Shown here: one piece after another, positions 12,942-21,319 of the stretch
Position numbering within the stretch: position 1 is the stretch's first letter
Layout of the letters: the number at the start of each line of letters is the position of its first letter
DNA from: Smittium mucronatum
Taxonomy: Eukaryota > Kickxellomycota > Harpellomycetes > Harpellales > Legeriomycetaceae
DNA: 32,551 nt
Reading direction: 5' to 3'
NCBI GenBank assembly: GCA_001953115.1
Contig: LSSL01000082.1
Coordinates: forward strand, 9,656-42,206
Notes under the pieces: model-generated
Told to the model about the DNA's origin: nothing
What the model saw: the letters and a program-made list of their open reading frames with translations, nothing else
The model's database searches: none
Program-made: the position numbers and the translations under genes

Positions 12942-13253
12942 AGTAATAATAATTCTTTACACTCTAAAATAGGCGAAAATCCGAAGATATCCCAGAAAAT
13001 TTATCTGAAAACTAGCGTATATATTAAAAACTCATTTTTGGTATATTTCATATCTAACCTCATCTCTTTTTTCGTGTGTAAAAAAAATCAGCCATATCAA
13101 GATATATTTACCTGTATTAATTATTTCGTGCGTTTAATCAATTATGGAGCCTCTTTTGATAAATTAAGTACTTTTAAATGGTTATTAAAAACCTTATCTA
13201 TTTTCGTAGAATATCATGGTTATTTATCTTTGGCTATATATAAATATCTTTGA
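12942..13253 (+). pseudogene. Coding-like fragment, possibly ankyrin-related
   Basis: The plus strand is open for 103 codons from a TAA just before 12942 to TGA at 13251-13253. This is remarkable in DNA with a stop about every ten codons. There is no ATG near the head, so it would be an exon or relic rather than a complete small gene. The C-terminal half, from LINYGASFDK to EYHGYLSLAIYKYL, recalls an ankyrin unit: 'LL.yGAs.d' followed by 'a.y.GhLsla.KYL', but spaced about four residues too far apart. The N-terminal half is not recognised. The ankyrin reading is inference. Confidence 0.3.
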
Positions 13254-14071
13254 AAGAAATAAATATTTGTATTATTTTTTTATGTAATGATACATGAGTA
13301 AGTGAACCAATCTTTTACAATAATAAATATAGCTCAGAAAATTTTTAGCTCGGAAAAAGTTAAATTCTTTAATCCAATAACAAAAACATTTATATAAATG
13401 TAGGTTTCAATTTTTTTTGCCGGAATAACGGAAATTTTTGATTTTTCTAATAAAAATTACAAATTTAACTTAAATCAAAATTTACTTTTAGGATTGGTTT
13501 TTATATTTAAATTTGATATAAATAAGGTAACTTTGAGAGAAATTTTTATTAAAGAAAAACTTTTTTTAAAAAAAAGTTAATAAAATCCCACTCATATAGA
13601 AAAAAAAGTAGTGAAATTTCTAATAAACATAAAATTATGATTGTGTGATAAGAGTTGATCTTTTTTTTTTTTTCAATAAAAATTATAGCCTATAACTTGA
13701 ATAAAAATTTTATATTTATTATTAATGTGAATTTAAGGCTTAATATAGAATAAAAGTTTTAATTTTCGCTTGAATCTGACTCTGAACAAGTATATCTTTT
13801 TCAATATGAGTTTACTGAAAACTTATTAGAGTAGATATCACTGAAATTTACAATTTAAATTAAATCTTTCCTAATAATTTTTTAAATTTTTATATTACTA
13901 GTTGAATTTGTCTCCTATTCTTTCTTCTTTCTTTCATTTCTCATTAACTCTTTTTTTAAACTAAGTCATAAAAATTTCAGTCGCCTTTTCTTTGTGCATA
14001 CTTTTAAACATGGAAATTAGTTAAAGGTATACATAAGATACTAATTATTTAGAAATTCTAAGATATCTTCT
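13254..14071. other. AT-rich stretch without a gene
   Basis: Stop-dense AT-rich DNA. GC content rises from about 13,950 onward, where the decayed transposase begins. No other feature seen. Confidence 0.5.
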
Positions 14072-14685
14072 TTAAGTATCTCTACTCATCCTGAAAATTT
14101 CTTTAATTCTACCAAAGAAGTTCTCCACAATAACACTTCTACTATTATCAATTTTCGTTTAGTCTTGCCTATTACTCGCAACTAAATTCCTAATACCGCC
14201 TTATGACTCGTCAGTTATTTGACAAGATTGAGTCTGTGCTGAAGAAAAATTTCGATTAATTTTTGTTGGAATAACAACTAAGAATTTTTATTTCTTAAAA
14301 CTTTGTAGCCTTTATAGAAATTAATGTACTACTTATAAAAGCTCTTCTATCCACTAATTATCAATAAAATGACACTTTTCTTTAAAAAATAGGGTTGAAA
14401 ATTCTCCACTTTGTTGAAAAAAAATCTCATTTTGCATAAACCGTTCAACAGCAGGACTTATTGATGCAAGCATAGCATCAGTAATTATTAAAATATACCT
14501 TTTATAAATCCATTTTGTGTTTTACCGAAAAATAGATATTTTAATCAGTAAAAAATTCAGAGGACCTGCTACAGCAAAAAAAATTAAATTAAAGTATCAA
14601 ATAGACTTCAAAGGGGTTTCCGGGTAATGTAGATTGCAATAATTGGATTTCCTTTTTCATTGGGGATGTGATATTTTTTTTTGTC
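14072..14685 (-). pseudogene. Decayed DDE transposase, PIF/Harbinger-like
   Basis: Three minus-strand pieces in the right order look like one broken DDE transposase. Piece 1 (14685-14608) has KYHIPNEKGNPIIAIYIT, recalling the 'nrKG.psInvq' stretch after the first catalytic Asp. Piece 2 (14521-14333) has LIITDAMLASISPAVERF followed by MQNEIFFQQ, recalling the second Asp region 'd..pGs.hDsrvf..s.if', and ends with CHFIDN and a TAG. Piece 3 (14200-14072) has RSVIVENFFGRIKEIFRMSR, a good match to the C-terminal 'R.vvEnvFGrlK.rFr' motif of DDE_Tnp_4 (PIF/Harbinger) enzymes, with the catalytic Glu. Stops (TAG at the end of piece 2; TAA twice in piece 3) and frame changes break it. It is not functional. 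Terminal inverted repeats and target duplications were not found. The family call rests mainly on piece 3. Confidence 0.55.
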
Positions 14686-15936
14686 ATATTTTCTTATAGT
14701 ATTAGTAGTAAATTTTATTATGGTGCATACCAAAGGAAGTGGGGCTTCAAAATCTCGTGCTATTTTTTCAATTTAAAGTAATTCATACTAAATGTGAGAC
14801 CTATAAGTATTTTATATTTGGGGGATGAGGGGGGGGGGTGTGTGTGTTTAATGCTTATTTCTCTTCATCTCTGATTTCAGAAGGTCGATCACACAAATGA
14901 ACCGATTTTTTTTTTTTTAATTCTTTTACACCAAATACATTCGTGAAATATAAACACTCTGGATTTTCTAAAGTTTTATTGCGAAAAACAATATCGTATA
15001 AATCAGAATAATTTTTGCAATTAACCGGACTTAGTTTTTAAACAATTATTCGTATTTCTAATCCTTTTTAGCCTTCATATAGCTACTGAAATTTAGAAAA
15101 AAACTTATCACAATATTTAAATTTAAATTTAAAGATTTTTTCAATAGAAAAAATATATTGATCATTTATTATTTTTTTTTGAAAAATATTCCATTTATAT
15201 TACGAAATAACAACAATCAATTTTTTATCTCTTAATTAATCTTATTTATGATTTTAGCTTCTCATTGAATTTCTGAATTTTCCACGTTTTTTAATTAAAT
15301 TATGGGAATATAAAATACAAAAAATTATCAAATAAACACGCTTATGGGGTCAAGGATGTCAAAAAAGACTTTTTTATTCCAAGTAAATTTTAAAACCCCA
15401 CAACATGAATATTTATTGAGTGTTTTAATGATAAATCTCTTTTGATAAAAAAATCTGATAAATTTTAATTAAAATTTAACCAATTGGGAAATAAATATAA
15501 AGGTAGAATAATCACTGATATTTATTGGCATAAATAGAAAACATATCCTTTTTTAAAAAAATCAACTTTCTTAAATTGTTATTTTCCAGTAATATGTAAA
15601 CCGGTATCTTTTTTAAGATTTAGTTCAGTTATTTGAAAATGGGTACTTGTAATTATAACTAAAACCACTCGTTAAAAAATATATAAAAATCATAAATCAA
15701 ACATTTTTCTGTTCTTTTTAAACAATAAATCTTATTAATAAATCAGAAAATTTTCCGATTGGTGATATATTAGCTAATTTATCGGATACATTAATTTTTC
15801 AAATACCAATAAGTTAAAAAATGCACAAAACTTTTTCTTTAGGCGTATTATATCTTTACAGGTTGGAATATTCAGTATAATCTCTATTGCTACCAAATTT
15901 TTAATTGCAGTATTATGGTGTCAGTTTTTTAAGTAT
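14686..15936. other. AT-rich stretch flanking the transposase relic
   Basis: The part just upstream of the transposase relic (to about 14,880) is somewhat GC-richer and may contain its eroded N-terminus, but no frame is convincing. A G10 run followed by TGTGTGTG lies at 14829-14846. The rest is plain AT-rich DNA. Confidence 0.45.
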
Positions 15937-16077
15937 CTATACGGCCTCTAAATATTTTCTCCTTGAGGTTTCACCAAGTTTTCTTGAAAATCCCAATCCC
16001 ACATCAATGCTCCAGTCTCTTCCTGCTCTTTTCTCAAAAAAATCGAGAATAATGGTGAATTTTGCTTCTTTCCCCCA
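15937..16077 (-). pseudogene. Myb/SANT-like protein fragment
   Basis: The minus strand encodes 46 residues from Trp at 16077 to TAG at 15937, with TGA directly before. The spacing fits one Myb repeat: Trp1, then KEAKF (acidic residue after the first Trp), ILDFFEKRAGRDW with Trp at position 22, and a third helix SRKLGETSRRKYLEAV with Tyr at position 42. Myb repeats have aromatic residues every 18-20 positions, here 20 and 19. No neighbouring repeat is intact. PIF/Harbinger elements commonly encode a Myb-like partner, and a transposase relic lies 1.3 kb away, but linkage is speculative. The plus strand is also open here (15905-16132); I prefer the minus strand because of the motif. Confidence 0.4.
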
Positions 16078-16287
16078 TCACTTTTGTAATACTGTTATTC
16101 ATAGTCCCCGAATGATTATTGATATCACTTAATTAATGTATAGCAACATCAAATTGTTTCCCATAATTAGAGAGCGTATATGTATAGATAGTTGTATAAC
16201 AACAAGCTTAATTTTATACTATAGATAATCTTCATTGAAATATTTTTAATTTTGAGCAAAATTTGTGGGATTAATGTCAATAAGGCT

Positions 16288-16497
16288 TTAAATCAGTAAT
16301 TCACATCTCCTGTAATTTAAGTGATAGGGATAATATATAATGCACATATATCCTAATATCTCTGCTATTTTATTCGCGGATTTCTGATTGTAGCCCAGAT
16401 ATTTGTGCTGCTCTGTGGATGATTTGGGAGAAGTATAAAAAGTCAAAGAGATATGATGGGGCTTATTAAATATCTCAAATTTGTGTTTAAAACTCAC
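16288..16497 (-). pseudogene. Coding-like fragment, unknown family
   Basis: A minus-strand ATG-initiated frame of 69 codons. The middle of the translation is protein-like (TSPKSSTEQHKYLGYNQKSA, then NKIAEILGYMC) and GC content is higher than in the surrounding desert. No domain is recognised. It lies about 210 bp upstream, on the same strand, of the Myb-like fragment, so both may come from one eroded gene; this is inference. Confidence 0.3.
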
Positions 16498-16617
16498 ATT
16501 TCAAAATGGGAGATGCCGATTAACAGGTCAATTCCCCAGCCCCCCCCCCCATAATATTTCAATATTTTATTACTAAGTTGTGGTATAATAATAACTATTA
16601 ACTTTCTGTTGTTTATA

Positions 16618-16950
16618 GGGCAGTATACCAAAGGGAAAGTTGCTCCGGAATACATAAACTTACTGAAAAAAACTGCTAAAAAATCGACGAAGCCTTAAAA
16701 GTTCTGTCTAGAAACAAAGTATCCGATTTGAAAAGAATTTCTGGATTTATTAGAGTTGCAAAAATCATTATTTTTGTTTGAGGTTTTTCAGGCATATTTC
16801 AATAAATTAAGAATGGATCAAAGCTTAAAAGGTTTAAACCTTCCAATTTCTAAAGAGGCAAGCTCTTTCATTGTGTTTAAACCCTTCGAAAATGAAAATC
16901 CTCTAAATATATTTATAGATATATTTAATGACTTTCTTACTGGGAGATGA
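16618..16950 (+). pseudogene. Frameshifted coding-like relic, unknown family
   Basis: Three consecutive plus-strand pieces in different frames each read like protein. Frame A (from 16618, after a TATAG that could be a splice acceptor) gives GQYTKGKVAPEYINLLKKTA. Frame B gives KIDEALKVLSRNKVSDLK. Frame C gives EFLDLLELQKSLFLFEVFQA and continues to DIFNDFLTGR with TGA at 16948. The changes between frames fall at an A6 run near 16678-16683 and an A4 run near 16731, so single-base indels explain both. After the TGA the same frame stays open to TAA at 17065. Either it is a decayed gene or the assembly has homopolymer errors. No family is recognised. Confidence 0.4.
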
Positions 16951-17055
16951 AGTAGTATAAAGATATCCAGTCCATATATTTCTTCACTAATAAGTTTAGA
17001 TGGGTTTGAATTTTTAGATATGATGTTCATTACTTTAAATCTCAGTACTTTTGCG

Positions 17056-17148
17056 CTACTTGATTAAAGAGACTGTAAATCCGGCTTGATTGTGATCCAA
17101 CCAACCCTTGGCCTCCAAAAAGCTTTCAATCGCTCTTAGATTTTCTTC
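17056..17148 (-). pseudogene. Short coding-like fragment
   Basis: Thirty codons on the minus strand between TGA and TAG read ENLRAIESFLEAKGWLDHNQ followed by AGFTVSLIK. This composition (E, A, W, H, G, D) is typical of real protein and the DNA is GC-richer than nearby. No family is recognised. A long minus-strand frame also stays open just downstream (17030-16818) but it overlaps the plus-strand relic, and I cannot decide which strand was coding there. Confidence 0.3.
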
Positions 17149-17491
17149 TCATTATCTGTAGTAAAAACAAATCCAAAATTTAGCGCCATTTTTTTTATTT
17201 TTATCTTATTTCTTGTATGCAGATATATCTTGTATGACAGAGCAACATCGTTTATGAGGGCTCTTTGAGGTATAGGATTATTTTTTTTCTCGGGTTTACA
17301 TTATATTATATTTTTTTCCCTACTCAGTAAACAAAAATTAACATTTATATAATTACATTTTTATTATATGCGAGTCAAAATAATACAATATTGGATAACA
17401 TTGTTTAATACTACTCGAAAAAAGATGGAAATATAAACGAAAATAAATATCTCAATTTTATTTCATTATATGGAGTGAATTTTTCTTGTTT

Positions 17492-17728
17492 TTAAGATTT
17501 CTTGTTAATTATTTCAATTTTGGAAGAAATTTCATCGAATGGAATGGGAATTGGGTGAAATGTCCAGATACCAGAATTAAGAGCATCCTCCAGTATTTAG
17601 TCATTAATAGGTTGAATGGGATTTGTCCTCACTGATAAAGGATAGCAGCAAAAGTGATTGTATTGGTCAAAATTCAGCATGTAGATTATCAAGTATGAAA
17701 TTTTATTGGTGTAATTCACGTATTTTTG
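17492..17728 (-). pseudogene. Coding-like fragment with one in-frame TAA
   Basis: From a possible AAATAG splice acceptor, the minus strand reads 78 codons to TAA at 17492, with a single TAA at 17599-17597 (codon 44). The translation includes CCYPLSVRTNPIQPIND before the stop and ILEDALNSGIWTFHPIPIPF after it, then DEISSKIEIINKKS. This is a convincing protein-like frame. Upstream on the same strand (17,730-17,930) another frame gives SNSQYLKSISRLINRVMIRR and ILATDLQLSLHN broken by TAA and TAG. Together they suggest a decayed gene transcribed away from the PheRS gene. No family is recognised. Confidence 0.4.
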
Positions 17729-17968
17729 CTATTTAAGTATAAAGACGAATTAAAAAAGAGAAGAGGTACATTGTGCAGAGATAATTGGAGATCAGTGGCG
17801 AGAATCTAATCAGCAAATTAGCGGCGTATCATTACACGATTGATTAGTCTACTGATACTTTTGAGATATTGAGAATTGCTTTTAATATCCCAAGCTCCAT
17901 TTTTTTTTTCTTATTGACCGAGTTTTATAGCAAGACCTAAAGATCATAAAGCCTATAATTACCACGAA

Positions 17969-19989
17969 ATGCCAACCATCTCGATAGATAAGCTAAGACT
18001 GTTTGAATATCTTGGAAGAGATTTCAGTAAGGAGAGATACTTTGGAATCTTTTGAAATTAATTTTGTTTGATTTAATTTAATACAATTTTTCACACTCTC
18101 TCTTTTACAAAGCCAAGAAGGAATTCGAAGATCTGTGCTTTGAATATGGAGTTGAATTGGAGGAAGATGTAAAGATTTTACTACTATCTTTATTTTGTCA
18201 AAATAATCCTTATTTGCTTTTCATCTATTTTTTGTAGACTTCAGAAGATCAAATAGTGAAAGGGGTTAAAGCTTTAAAAATAGAAGAGATGAGCGTTGAG
18301 GAACGCCCACAACTAAAAATTGATATATCTGCGAATAGATACGATCTTTTGTGTTTCGAGGGGCTTAGTAAAGCTTTATCGGTCTTTTTAGGTCTTGAGG
18401 AGCCTCCCCGCTATCGTTTATCAGTCCCAGAGAAAATGATTGAACTTGTTGCGAAGCCTTCGACGGTTGAAATTAGACCCATAGTTGTTGCTGCGGTTTT
18501 GCGAAACGTTAAATTTGACGAGTTTAATTACAAGTCCTTCATAGATCTCCAGGATAAATTGCATGCAAACCTAGGTCGCAAAAGATCGATGGTATCAATA
18601 GGTACACACGATTTAGATACTGTCAGTGGACCTTTTGAGTATAGCGCACGTCCACCTAGCGAAATCAAATTTGTTCCCTTGAACAAAACATCGAGCTACA
18701 CTGCAGTAGAACTAATGACGTTATACGAAAGCGATTTACATTTAAGAAGATATTTGCACATTATCAAAGATCTGCCTTTGTATCCACTGATTACTGACAA
18801 AAACGATACAGTCCTTAGTATGCCACCAATTATCAATGGAGACCATTCAAAAATATCTTTGGATACCAAGAATATTTTTATTGAAGTTACAGCAACCGAT
18901 TTAACCAAGGCAAATATTGTGTTGAACATAATGGTTACGATGTTTTCCACCTACTGTAGTGATCAGTATGTTGTTGAGCCGGTAAAAGTGGTTCTTCCTA
19001 GCGGAGAAACGATAATTACACCTGATTTGGACGAAAGAGTGTTTGAAACCGATAGTGATTACATTAACAGGTTGATTGGAATAAACCTGACTAACGAAGA
19101 AATACTTGCGAATTTAAAGCGCATGTGTTTGGTTGGAAATTTGGGGCCTAATAAGAACGCATATCCAGCGGACTCACCAATGAACCAAGGAGCTGAGCCG
19201 ATAGTCGGACAGCTTATTTGTGTGGCAGTTCCCCCAACCAGAGCAGATATTCTCCATCAAGTGGATATCATTGAAGACATTGCAGTTGCTTTTGGGTATA
19301 ATAAGATCCCCAGACAAATGTCCAATATAACCACAATAGCGAAGCCCACACCGGTCAATAAGTTGACGAATTTGATGCGTAAAGAGATAGCATTTGCGGG
19401 ATGGACGGAGGTATTGTCATTGTCTCTGTGCTCACACGACGAAAGCTTCAAGTTTTTGCAAAGAGTTGATAATGGCAACGAAGCAGTTGTTTTAGCCAAC
19501 CCAAAAACAATTGAATACCAAGTGTGCAGATCTCTTCTTTTGCCGGGTATTTTGAAGACAATAAGGGAAAACAGAAGCCATTCTCTTCCATTCAAGCTAT
19601 TTGAGGTTAGTGATGTTATACTGAAGGATATTGAGGCCAAACCTTTGATGAGTAGAAACGAAAGGAGATTCTGTGCGGTGTATTCCAACCAATCAGCAAA
19701 GTTTGAGGTGGTGCTTGGACTGCTGGACAGAGTCATGGTGGCATTGGATGTGCCCAGAATCAAGGGATTTGAGTCCAGGTCAGACATTGGATACTGGTTG
19801 GAGCCAACCAATGAAATCGGAACATATTTGAGCGGAAGATCAGCATATGTGTATTATAAGTCGCCAGGATCTAGCCAATCACCGATCAGATTAGGAAGCA
19901 TAGGGGTTTTGCACCCGAACGTTTTGGCGAACTTCAGTCTAGACTATCCGTGCTCATCCGTTGAAATTAACATTGAGCCATTTGTTTAA
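17969..19989 (+). CDS. FRS1: Phenylalanine--tRNA ligase beta subunit (cytosolic), 3 exons
   Basis: The beta subunit of the cytosolic alpha2-beta2 enzyme that charges tRNA-Phe. Exons are 17969-18026, 18113-18168 and 18238-19989, giving 621 aa (human and yeast proteins are about 590). Both introns are short (86 and 69 nt) with GTAAGG..AAG and GTAAAG..TAG borders. The start MPTISIDK and the joined text LGRDFT-KKEFEDLCFEYG match the conserved eukaryotic N-terminus, which fixes both splice sites. DISANRYD lies at residues 67-74. The B3/B4 domain spans about 150-280. The B5 domain follows with PPTRADILHQVDIIEDIA at 370-387 (the Glu/Asp cluster is the usual metal-binding site). The catalytic-like core carries NPKTIEYQVCRSLLLPG from about 459, and the protein ends in PCSSVEINIEPFV, the family's usual C-terminus. 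A loop before the B5 PPTRAD motif (about 336-366) looks longer than usual. The next gene is convergent, 215 bp away. FARSB is the animal name. Confidence 0.95.
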
Positions 19990-20204
19990 ACTTTTTTTTT
20001 TTTTACTCTAATCAAGAAATTTAAGCGTAACCAAATTTAGGCAAAAACATAGCATGAGTTGATGTTTAAAATTTATCATTTACAATATATTTAAAAAAAA
20101 ATTATCGCTTTATATGCTTTAACAGCTAAAAAGAAAGTAATGTTTGGCAATTAAACAGAAATGAGATGGTAGATGGGGGGGGAGGGAGAATGTGGGAAGT
20201 TAGA
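19990..20204. other. Short intergenic region between convergent genes
   Basis: About 215 bp separate the stops of the PheRS gene and the SDR gene. It starts with a T12 run and has a G8 run at 20175-20182. Both 3' untranslated regions and polyadenylation sites must lie here or overlap. No canonical AATAAA is seen on the plus strand. Confidence 0.6.
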
Positions 20205-21319
20205 TTAATAGCCATATTTTTTTTTGGCAAAGTAATCAACAAGCTTGGGAAAGAAAGTGTTCAAGTAGACGGAGATTTTGAATTTAAGGGGGAAACAAGA
20301 GACATCAAGGTTGTATTTGGCGGCATGGATGATGTGTTTAGCGCAGTCTAAGGGGCTGATTTTACCTGATTTGGAGCCAGATAAATTATCCATTTGGGGG
20401 CTAGAAGAGCCAGCAGACTCAGAGCTGTTTGGAACCAGGTCGACAGCAGACAAACGGAGTTGGGTGTCTACAGTTCCGGGGCAAACGATGGAGACATTGA
20501 CGTTTCTTCGAGACATTTCCATACGCAAGGAGTGGAAGTAGCCGTTAAGAGCAAACTTTGAGGCACTGTAGAGGCTGCGGGTGGGAGCACCAATAAAGCC
20601 AGCCATTGAAGAAACGACAATTATAGAGCCCTGGGAGGAAATAAGGGAAGGGAGGAAGTAGCTGGACAGGGAAACGGGAGCATGGAAATTCAAAGCCATG
20701 ATTTTATCAAGAGCTTTGTTTAAAGCGGGGACGTCCGGAAGAGGTAGAAGGAAAGCAGGGGGATTGAGCTTTTTGATACCGAGGAGAGTTTCAATGTTTG
20801 TTACGGATATGGTACCAGCATTAAGAACCAAGAAATCGATTGTATTGAAGGCGGATAAGGAGTCAGCAAGTATTTTGCGCTGGACTGAGTCTTCGGTTAT
20901 GTCACCAGCAACAGTAATAACTTTAATGGATTTATTGATAGCTCTGCAATCATTAGCAACCTGTTCGAGGAGCTCGCCACGTCTAGCAGTTAAAACCAAA
21001 TTAGAGCCTAACCTAGCAAATTCATAGGCTTGGAAATACAAAATAAATAAATGACATAAACCGATTATAATAGATTTGGGAAAGAATAAATTTAGAAATG
21101 GGTTTGAGGGAGCAGAGAAAAAGAAAAAGGAAAAAAGGGGTATTGAAATGGGGATTAGGAAAAAGAAAAAGTACCAGTTTCTTTTCCTATGCCTGAAGAA
21201 GCACCGGTGATAACAACATTCTTAAAGCGGAAACCTCTAGAGGGAGTGAAAACCCCATATACATAGAGGTAAAAGAGCACGGACGAGGCAGCAGCAGTAA
21301 CGAGCGTGAACAGTTCCAT
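20205..21319 (-). CDS. DHRS7-like membrane-anchored short-chain dehydrogenase/reductase, 2 exons
   Basis: A classical-type SDR of 322 aa using NAD(P)(H). Exon 1 is 21319-21175, the intron 21174-21029 (146 nt, GTACTT..AAG), exon 2 is 21028-20205. Joining restores GASSGIGKETAYEFARLG, supporting the splice. Residues 3-24 form a hydrophobic N-terminal anchor (LFTLVTAAASSVLFYLYVYG). The cofactor motif TGASSGIG is at 38-45, Asp of GDIT at 91, NAG at 118-120, and the tetrad is N162, S188/S189, Y202, K206 (YSASK), with PG at 232-233. The segment MAGFIGAPTRSLYSASKFAL resembles DHRS7/DHRS7B more than 3-ketosphinganine reductase (KDSR) or hydroxysteroid dehydrogenases. Two loops are long: about 124-150 (proline/leucine-rich) and a serine-rich one at 249-270. 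Substrate unknown; probably an ER or other membrane enzyme. Confidence 0.85.

Noticed and set aside
15905..16132. Plus-strand 75-codon open frame
   Set aside because: The opposite strand has the Myb-like spacing, and this frame has the S, F and P-rich look of an antisense shadow; not fully excluded.
18696..18950. Minus-strand open frame inside the PheRS gene
   Set aside because: It lies antisense to a strongly conserved exon and is its shadow.
19257..19811. 184-codon minus-strand open frame inside the PheRS gene
   Set aside because: Long, but entirely antisense to the conserved B5 and core region; serine/leucine-rich composition is typical of an antisense shadow.
20278..21027. Plus-strand open frames opposite the SDR gene
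   Set aside because: They are antisense to the exon carrying the SDR catalytic tetrad and have no domains of their own.
20205..21319. SDR as 3-ketodihydrosphingosine reductase
   Set aside because: The YxxxK neighbourhood and the sequence following it fit DHRS7-type enzymes better than KDSR/Tsc10.
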